64,000 nucleotides of DNA from assembly GCA_035293805.1 (NCBI GenBank), contig DATGMD010000046.1, positions 62,001 to 126,000 of the forward strand, read 5' to 3'. The notes under the pieces were generated by a model. That model did not search any database, was not told the DNA's origin, and worked only from the letters and a program-made list of their open reading frames with translations. Below are positions 58,815 through 64,000 of this stretch, piece after piece. The position numbers were made by a program, and so were the translations under genes. Numbering within the stretch: position 1 is the first letter of the stretch; each line of letters starts with the position of its first letter. The DNA is from JAJPHF01 sp035293805 (GTDB lineage Bacteria; Chloroflexota; UBA6077; JAJPHF01).

Positions 58815-59781
58815 GCTGCGCCCTCCCCTGCCCGAGGGCCTGGAGCTATACCTAGATGGCCAGGACGTCGCTACGGCCGACGCGCGCCAGGCGGTGATCG
58901 ACCGGATGCGGAGCTACGCCCTGCCCGCCGACTTCGCCGTCGTCGTGGAGGGGCCGATCCGCGGGCTCGACGGCGAATACTTCGACCTCGCCGATCTGCG
59001 GCCGGCGAGCTTCGAGCTGTTGGAGCGCCTGGCGGAGCTGGGCGCGGCCGTGGGCGCCACGGGGCTGGTGATCCACGCTATCGTCCCCCGGTTCGCGCTC
59101 GTTTGGGACGCTGCCGAGCGTGACGAGGTCTTCGCGCGCTGCCTGACGCTCCTGCGCGCCTACGTGGCCGCGGCCCAGGCGCACGGCCTGGTGCCCACGC
59201 TGGAGAACGTGCCGCCAGTGCTGCGTATGCGCGAGTCGCGCTATCTCTACACGCCCATCGGCATGAGCCCCGAGGATATGGTGCGGCTTCTCGACGCGAC
59301 GCCGGGCCTGCACGCCACCCTCGACGTCTCCCACGCGCAGCTCTACGTGAACGCCCGCCAGCAGGCGGAGGCGCCCTCACCCCCCGCCCCTCTCCCAGGG
59401 GGAGAGGGGAGTACGTCTAGCGCCCTCCCCCCCTGGGAGAGGGCGGGGGGTGAGGGCATCCCTCGAGGCGCGGGCGCGGACCCGGTCGAGACGCTCTACG
59501 CCTATCTGCGCCACCTGCCGCCGATCGCGAGCGTCGAGACGTTCGTCGATGCGCTGGCCGACCGGCTGTTCGAGGTCCACGTCTCGAACGCGACGGGCCT
59601 GCTGGGCGAGGGGCTGCCCTACGGCGAGGGCGACATGGACCTCGACCGGCTGACCGCGCGGCTGTCTCGGCTCGCCCGCTACCTGATTACCGAGACGCTG
59701 GAGCCCGACCACGACGTGGCCCTGTTCATGCGCGAGGCGCAGGCGCGGCTGACGGCCGCCCGCGCGGCGAGCGCCGACTGA
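58741..59781 (+). CDS. Sugar phosphate isomerase/epimerase-like TIM barrel with repeat insertion
   Basis: The 346-residue protein resembles the xylose isomerase-like/AP endonuclease-2 TIM barrels: DFAVVVEGPIRGLDGEYFDLADL, GATGLVIHAIVPRFALV, AQAHGLVPTLENVPPVL with the metal-site glutamate, and DATPGLHATLDVSHAQLYVNA. After this comes a repeat-derived peptide (APSPPAPLPGGEG...ALPPWERAGGEG), then the barrel resumes with VETFVDALADRLFEVHVSNATG. The insert lies between a beta strand and its helix and the frame is kept. ATG 58741 (AAGGA upstream) is preferred over ATG 58723. Its stop codon overlaps the start of the CapD-like gene (TGATG). Confidence 0.72.
   Translation: MSLGSGTRARILLKARPTPRQLADRLRPPLPEGLELYLDGQDVATADARQAVIDRMRSYALPADFAVVVEGPIRGLDGEYFDLADLRPASFELLERLAELGAAVGATGLVIHAIVPRFALVWDAAERDEVFARCLTLLRAYVAAAQAHGLVPTLENVPPVLRMRESRYLYTPIGMSPEDMVRLLDATPGLHATLDVSHAQLYVNARQQAEAPSPPAPLPGGEGSTSSALPPWERAGGEGIPRGAGADPVETLYAYLRHLPPIASVETFVDALADRLFEVHVSNATGLLGEGLPYGEGDMDLDRLTARLSRLARYLITETLEPDHDVALFMREAQARLTAARAASAD
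59373..59457 (+). repeat. 85-bp inverted-repeat element inserted in a coding region
   Basis: Arms of 27-28 bp starting GCCCTCACCCCCCGCCCC and ending in the complement GGGGGGTGAGGGC, with one base of difference in arm length. The centre contains a second G/C-tract turn. It reads in frame within the TIM-barrel gene. Confidence 0.9.
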
Positions 59782-60902
59782 TGCGTTTCGACCTCGAGCG
59801 CCTCGACCCCAGCGCGCTGCTCGGGCGGCCGGAGGTCGCCGTCGACTGTGCCGCCGCGGCCGAGGCCCTGCGCGGCCGCCGCATCCTCGTCACCGGCGCC
59901 GGCGGCTCGGTCGGCGTGCCGCTGGTCCAGCGCCTCCTCGGCCTCGCGCCCGCGCGGCTCGTGCTCCTCGACAACCACGAGGACTCGCTCTTCCGTCTCC
60001 AGCGCCGGCTGTCCGCCAGGGGCCACGAGCCCGAGGGCCCCGAATCGGCTACTCCTGGCCGCCGCTCCCTGGTTCCCGACCCCCAGCTCGTGTTAGCCGA
60101 CGTGCGCAACCGCGAGAAGCTGGAGAAGCTGTTCCGGCGCTGGGAGCCGGAGGTCGTCTTCCATCTCGCCGCCTACAAGCACGTCCACTTCGGCGAGGCG
60201 CAGCCCGACGAGCCGATCTCGGTCAACGTGCTGGCCACGCACGCGCTGGTCGAGACGGCCGTCGCCCACGGCGTGCAGGCGTTCGTCTACACGTCGAGCG
60301 ACAAGGCGGTGAACCCGCCGAGCATCTACGGCGCGACAAAGCGGCTGGCTGAGCTAGTGGTGCGCTGGGGCGGGCGCCAGGCCAGCGGCCGCTTCGTGGT
60401 CGTGCGCTTCGTGAACGTCCTCGGGACGCGCGGCAGCGTCATCGAGACGTTCCTGGAGCAGCTCGCCGCGGGCCTGCCGCTCACGATCACCGACCCGGCC
60501 ATGACCCGCTACTGGATGAGCCAGCGGGAGGCCGTGGACCTGGTGCTGGCCGCGGCGGGGCGCGGCCCCGCCGGCGCGACGCTCCTGCTCGACCCGGGGC
60601 CGCCCGTGCGCGTGCTCGACATGGCCGAGCGGCTGGCGGCGCTGGTCCGCCCGGCCGCCGCGGCGCGGCCCGTTCGCATCGTCGGCCGCCGGCCGGGCGA
60701 GCGGCTGGCCGAGGAGCTGGTAAGCGCCCGCGAGCGCCTGGTGCCTGGGCCGGCGTGCGGCCTCGCCACGGTCGAGCATGACGCGGGCGACGCCCCACTG
60801 GCCGCCGTGCCCGACCACGTCGCCGCCCTCCGCGCCGCGCTGGCCCGCGACGATCCCGCTCTCAGCGACAAGTTCATGGCCCTCGCGCGAGAGCTGCAAT
60901 GA
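59781..60902 (+). CDS. CapD/FlaA1-like polysaccharide biosynthesis SDR (UDP-GlcNAc 4,6-dehydratase type)
   Basis: The 373-residue cytoplasmic SDR has VTGAGGSVGVPLVQRLL, LADVRNREKLEKLFRRWEPEVVFHLAAYKHVHFGEAQPDEPI, the diagnostic YTSSDKAVNPPSIYGATKRLAELVV with YxxxK, and GSVIETFLEQLAAGLPLTITDPAMTRYWMSQREAVDLV, all typical of the FlaA1/PseB and CapD C-terminal domains. The membrane half of CapD is absent. A segment near residues 84-100 (EGPESATPGRRSLVPDPQ) looks longer than in relatives and may stem from a repeat. It lies between a TIM-barrel gene and a WecA-like gene in the same transcription unit. Confidence 0.87.
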   Translation: MRFDLERLDPSALLGRPEVAVDCAAAAEALRGRRILVTGAGGSVGVPLVQRLLGLAPARLVLLDNHEDSLFRLQRRLSARGHEPEGPESATPGRRSLVPDPQLVLADVRNREKLEKLFRRWEPEVVFHLAAYKHVHFGEAQPDEPISVNVLATHALVETAVAHGVQAFVYTSSDKAVNPPSIYGATKRLAELVVRWGGRQASGRFVVVRFVNVLGTRGSVIETFLEQLAAGLPLTITDPAMTRYWMSQREAVDLVLAAAGRGPAGATLLLDPGPPVRVLDMAERLAALVRPAAAARPVRIVGRRPGERLAEELVSARERLVPGPACGLATVEHDAGDAPLAAVPDHVAALRAALARDDPALSDKFMALARELQ

Positions 60903-60917
60903 CACGCCTGGCGCATA

Positions 60918-60945
60918 GCTGACGGCTGACCACTAATGGCTGAAA
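60918..60945 (+). repeat. Heptamer array overlapping the WecA-like start codon
   Basis: GCTGACG, GCTGACC, ACTAATG, GCTGAAA: the third unit carries the ATG used by the next gene and the fourth encodes its next residues. Confidence 0.7.
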
Positions 60946-61985
60946 TCTGGCTGCTCGGCGCCTTCGCGGTCGCCGTCCTGGCGAGCTTCGCGCTCACGGG
61001 GCTCGCGGCCCGGGCGGGCCGGCGCCTGGGGCTGCTCGACTATCCGCGGCGCGGCGAGCTACAGGCCGCGGTGGTGCCGCGCACGGGCGGCTACGGCATC
61101 TGCGCCGCCTTCGTGCTCGCGGCGCTCGTCAGCTTCGTCGCCCCGACCGCCGAGCTGGTGCGGAGTCCCGAGGATGCCGAGCGCCTGCTCGGCGTACTGC
61201 TCGGCCTCGTGATCCTCCTGCCGCTCGCCTACGCCGACGACCGCGCCCGCCTGGGACCGCTCCCCCAGCTCGTGGGCCAGTTCGCCGTCGCGGTCGTGCC
61301 GGTGAGCTTCGGGCTCTGGATCGACAGCATTGCGCTGCCGTTCGTCCAGGTCGTGCCGCTGCCCGCGTGGATCGGCGTGCCGCTCACGCTGTTCTGGCTC
61401 GTCGCCATGATCAACACGATCAACCTGGTCGACGTCATGGACGGCCTGGCGGGCGGCATCGGTGCCATTGCGGCGCTGACGCTGTTCGTGCGCAGCTACT
61501 TCTTCGGCCAGTACACCATCGCCGTGCTGCCGCTAGGGCTCGCGGGAGCCTGCCTGGGCTTCCTGCCGCGCAACTGGCATCCCGCGCGGCTGTTCATGGG
61601 CACCAGCGGCTCGATGTTCCTGGGCTACGCGCTGGGAGCGCTCGCCATCATCGGCGGCGTGAAGCTCGGCACGGCGTTCGTCGTGCTCGGCCTGCCCATC
61701 CTGGACGTGGCGTGGGTCATCGGGCGGCGGCTGTCGCGCCGGCGCTCGCCCCTCAAGGGCGGCGACTTCGAGCACCTGCCGCAGCGCCTGACGCGCCTCG
61801 GCCTCTCGCAGACGCGCACGGTCCTGCTGCTCTACGGCTTCTGCGGCCTGTTCGCCTGGCTCGGCCTCGCCTGGCACAGCCCCGTCTCCACGCTCGCTAA
61901 GCTGCTCGTCATGGTGGCGATGGCCCTCGCCGTCCTCGCCCTCCTCGGCATGGTGACCTGGCTCAGCCAGCGCCGCGACGCTTAG
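60936..61985 (+). CDS. MraY/WecA-like polyprenyl-phosphate GlcNAc-1-phosphate transferase
   Basis: The 349-residue protein has about ten membrane helices. It has VPRTGGYGI near 48, the paired aspartates in LAYADDRARLG near 100, NTINLVDVMDGLAGG with the catalytic aspartates near 155-165, and the late cytoplasmic loop SPLKGGDFEHLPQRLTRLGLS that takes the place of the usual DRSHLHHRL. It should start lipid-linked glycan synthesis by moving a sugar-1-phosphate onto undecaprenyl phosphate. The ATG at 60936 falls in a 7-bp repeat array and has no ribosome site. The stop codon overlaps the converging PHP gene by three bases. Confidence 0.88.
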   Translation: MAEIWLLGAFAVAVLASFALTGLAARAGRRLGLLDYPRRGELQAAVVPRTGGYGICAAFVLAALVSFVAPTAELVRSPEDAERLLGVLLGLVILLPLAYADDRARLGPLPQLVGQFAVAVVPVSFGLWIDSIALPFVQVVPLPAWIGVPLTLFWLVAMINTINLVDVMDGLAGGIGAIAALTLFVRSYFFGQYTIAVLPLGLAGACLGFLPRNWHPARLFMGTSGSMFLGYALGALAIIGGVKLGTAFVVLGLPILDVAWVIGRRLSRRRSPLKGGDFEHLPQRLTRLGLSQTRTVLLLYGFCGLFAWLGLAWHSPVSTLAKLLVMVAMALAVLALLGMVTWLSQRRDA

Positions 61986-62830
61986 GGCGTCTTCGCCCGT
62001 GCCCGCAGCAAGTCCACCGTCTCCTCGGGCACCCAGACCGACCCGACGTCGTTGTCCACCTCGGCCGCGTCGCCCATCGGGAAGCCGTGGTAGTCGCTGC
62101 CGCCGGTGGGCACGAGGCCGTACCGCCGCGCCAGCGCCAGCAAGTGCTCGACGCGCTCCGGGCCGTAGCCCTGATAGTACGTCTCGATGCCGTCGAGCCC
62201 GGCCGCGGCTAGCTCCGCAACCAGCGCGTCCACGTCGGGCGCGTCATAGGGGTGCGCTACCGACGCGACGCCGCCGTGGGCGTGGATGAGCGCGATGGCG
62301 TCCTGCGGCGTCAGCTTCATGCGCTCGACGTAGGCCGGGCCGTGGTCGGCGATGAAGCGGTCGAAGGCCTCGGCGATCGAGTTCACGTGGCCCGCCTCGA
62401 GCAGGGCCTGTGCGACGTGGGGGCGGCCCACCGACCCCTCGCCGGCGATCTCCAGCACGCGGTCGATCGAGATCGGGTAGCCTAGCTCGCCGAGCCGCGC
62501 GACCATGCCGTAGGCGCGGTTCAGGCGGTCGTCGCGCATGGGCAGCAGCCGCGCCTGGAACGCGGGGTCCTCGTAGCGCACGAAGTAGCCGAGCACGTGG
62601 ACGCCGATCGGGCCCAGGTCGGTGCTCAGCTCGATGCCGGGGATTAGCGTCAGGCCGAGCGCGTCGGCCTCGGCCCGCGCCTCGGCGAGGCCATCGGTGT
62701 TGTCGTGGTCGGTCACGGCCAGCGTGCGCACGCCGTTGGCGTGCGCGCGCCGGACCAGCTCGCGGGGAGGCAGGTGGCCGTCCGACACCGTCGTGTGCAG
62801 GTGCAGGTCGAGGCGGCTCGTCTCGCTCAT
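61982..62830 (-). CDS. PHP-domain phosphoesterase (TrpH / RNase AM-like)
   Basis: The 282-residue protein has the polymerase-and-histidinol-phosphatase fold with its metal clusters: DLHLHTTVSDG at the N-terminus, VTDHDNTDG, IPGIELST, VHVLGYF, VASVAHPYDAPD and GGSDYHGFP. Bacterial relatives hydrolyse 3',5'-nucleotide bisphosphates or trim RNA 5' ends. CAGGAG precedes the ATG at 62830. It converges on the WecA-like gene with overlapping stops and lies upstream, on the same strand, of nothing else here; the rny gene before it is separated by inverted heptamer arrays. Confidence 0.88.
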   Translation of the reverse strand: MSETSRLDLHLHTTVSDGHLPPRELVRRAHANGVRTLAVTDHDNTDGLAEARAEADALGLTLIPGIELSTDLGPIGVHVLGYFVRYEDPAFQARLLPMRDDRLNRAYGMVARLGELGYPISIDRVLEIAGEGSVGRPHVAQALLEAGHVNSIAEAFDRFIADHGPAYVERMKLTPQDAIALIHAHGGVASVAHPYDAPDVDALVAELAAAGLDGIETYYQGYGPERVEHLLALARRYGLVPTGGSDYHGFPMGDAAEVDNDVGSVWVPEETVDLLRARAKTP

Positions 62831-62840
62831 GGCGCTCCTG

Positions 62841-62914
62841 AGCTGTCAGCAGTCAGCCGCCAGCCCCCAGCAGACGCGCTGCCGAAGCTGACGGCTGACC
62901 GCTGATAGCTGACC
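62841..62914. repeat. Inverted pair of heptamer arrays, locus 3
   Basis: Five AGCNNNC units (62841-62875) face four GCTGANN units (62887-62914) with an 11-base gap. Placed between the rny stop codon and the PHP gene. Confidence 0.85.
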
Positions 62915-62917
62915 GCT

Positions 62918-64000
62918 TTATCGCGCGTAGTCTACGGCGCGCGTCTCGCGCACCACGGTCACTTTCACCTGGCCGGGATACTGCAGCGTCTCCTCGATCT
63001 TCTTCACGATGTCGCGGGCCAGCCGCATCGAGCTGAGATCGTCGATCTCCTCGGGCTTGACGATGATGCGCACCTCGCGGCCCGCCTGGATCGCGAACGA
63101 GCGCTCGACGCCCTCGAAGGAGTTGGCGACGTTCTCCAGCGCCTCCAGGCGCCGCACGTAGTGCTCGACGCTCTCGCGCCGGGCGCCGGGGCGCGCGCCC
63201 GAGATAGCGTCCGCGGCTTGCACCAGGATCGATTCGACGCTCTGGTCGTCGGGGTCGGCATCGTGGTGGTCGATGATCGCCTGCGCGACCTCCGGCCGCT
63301 CCTTGAAGCGCCGCGCCAGGTCGCCGGCGATGATGTGGTGCGGCGCGTCCATCTCGTGGGTGACGGTCTTGCCGATGTCGTGCAGCAGCGCCGCTCGCCG
63401 CGCCACCTCCACGTCGGCGTGCAGCTCCTGGGCCATCATCGCCGCCAGCAGCGCCGCCTCGACCGAGTGGCGCAGCTGGTTCTGGCCGTAGCTGGTGCGG
63501 TACTTCATCCGCCCAAGCATGCGGATCAGCTCGGGGTGTAGCCCGTGGACGCCCGCCTCGATGGCGGCGGCCTCGCCCGACTTCATGATGTCCGCCTCGA
63601 CCTCTTGCTTGGCCTTGGCGACGATCTCCTCGATGCGGGCCGGATGGATACGGCCGTCGAGCACGAGCCGAGTCAGGGCGACCCGCGCGATCTCGCGGCG
63701 CACCGGATCGAAGCCCGACAGGGTCACGGCGTCGGGCGTGTCGTCGATGATGAGGTCGACGCCGGTCGCCTGCTCCAGCGCGCGGATGTTGCGGCCCTCG
63801 CGGCCGATGATGCGCCCCTTCATCTCCTCGTTGGGAATGGGCACGACCGAGACGGTGCTCTCGGCGCAGTGGTCGGCCGCGAGTCGCTGGATCGAGAGGG
63901 TGATGATGCGGCGGGCCTCCTCGTCGGCCTCCTGGCGGGCGGCGGCCGCCACCTCGCGGGCCCGCCGGGCGGCCTCGGCGCGGAACTCCTCCTCGACGCG
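62918..64000 (-). CDS. rny: Ribonuclease Y, 3' part (5' end outside the window)
   Basis: The 360 visible codons stay open to the window edge. The first visible residues (RVEEEFRAEAARRAREVAAAARQEADEEARR) are the end of the long coiled coil of RNase Y. The KH domain follows (EMKGRIIGREGRNIRALEQATGVDLIIDDTPD) and then the HD domain, with LRHSVEAALLAAMMAQEL, the HD pair in LLHDIGKTVTHEMD and DHHDADPDD. It ends IEETLQYPGQVKVTVVRETRAVDYAR. This membrane-anchored endonuclease starts mRNA decay. An internal GTG at 63952 is not the true start because the coiled coil runs on past it. Confidence 0.95.
   Translation of the reverse strand, partial: RVEEEFRAEAARRAREVAAAARQEADEEARRIITLSIQRLAADHCAESTVSVVPIPNEEMKGRIIGREGRNIRALEQATGVDLIIDDTPDAVTLSGFDPVRREIARVALTRLVLDGRIHPARIEEIVAKAKQEVEADIMKSGEAAAIEAGVHGLHPELIRMLGRMKYRTSYGQNQLRHSVEAALLAAMMAQELHADVEVARRAALLHDIGKTVTHEMDAPHHIIAGDLARRFKERPEVAQAIIDHHDADPDDQSVESILVQAADAISGARPGARRESVEHYVRRLEALENVANSFEGVERSFAIQAGREVRIIVKPEEIDDLSSMRLARDIVKKIEETLQYPGQVKVTVVRETRAVDYAR

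Noticed and set aside
60040..60095. Possible repeat insertion in the CapD-like gene (RRSLVPDPQ)
   Set aside because: Suggestive peptide, but no clear inverted repeat or 7-bp periodicity, so not called as a repeat feature.
1..64000. tRNA genes, rRNA genes, CRISPR arrays, insertion-sequence transposases
   Set aside because: Scanned for T-loop motifs, spaced identical repeats and transposase motifs; none found by eye.

Overview
The window is uniformly GC-rich (roughly 70% or more by eye), densely coded and without any tRNA, rRNA, integrase or CRISPR array that I can see. The gene set (fused gamma-alpha 2-oxoacid:ferredoxin oxidoreductase, DhnA-type class I aldolase, RNase Y, RsbRD-like regulator, oligopeptide-type ABC lipoproteins, Mca-like deacetylase) best fits a high-GC Chloroflexota bacterium (Thermomicrobia-like or a related lineage). 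That placement is inference; no marker gene here settles it.

Layout. 1-2,960: end of a serine hydrolase, an Mca-like deacetylase with a membrane protein, and a TenA/heme-oxygenase-fold protein. 2,960-7,644: a stress-type glycine-zipper protein, class I aldolase and korAB. 7,739-14,623: response regulator, VOC protein, an MprAB-like two-component pair, an HtrA protease and an orphan solute-binding lipoprotein. 14,892-18,926: anti-sigma/ECF sigma pair and a split FluG-like amidohydrolase/glutamine synthetase pair. 19,099-24,417: an S41 protease homologue lacking the catalytic lysine, a glutaredoxin-PDZ fusion, a K+ channel with RCK domains, a response regulator/RsbRD-like module and an EamA transporter. 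24,685-32,643: a disulfide oxidoreductase, tsaD, a pseudo-PP2C/beta-propeller membrane protein and two glycosyltransferases. 32,996-42,733: a small RiPP-like peptide, a 1,446-residue secreted surface protein, an O-antigen-ligase/TPR protein and a sugar epimerase. 42,928-53,279: a one-strand block with two solute-binding lipoproteins, only one permease, an M20 peptidase and two paralogous amidohydrolases. 53,560-62,830: surface-polysaccharide genes (GT2, WecG/TagA, SDRs, a CapD-like protein and a WecA-like transferase), many overlapping by 1-4 bases. 62,918-64,000: the 3' part of rny.

The most unusual theme is repeats. Five loci carry 7-bp periodic arrays, three of them as facing inverted arms that can fold into one long hairpin. 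A ~165-bp three-hairpin G/C-tract element occurs twice in opposite orientations. Pieces of such repeats are inserted in frame into tsaD, an O-antigen-ligase-like gene and a TIM-barrel gene, and extend the C-terminus of a histidine kinase. Some genes appear to take their start codon or ribosome-binding site from a repeat. A third family (GGGCACGAG-type palindromes) has three intergenic copies. Several convergent gene pairs are separated by long, nearly loopless GC hairpins, including a perfect 44-bp palindrome.

Several genes are preceded by recognisable housekeeping promoters of the form TTGNNN-N17-TATACT or close variants. They are listed where they help decide a start codon.
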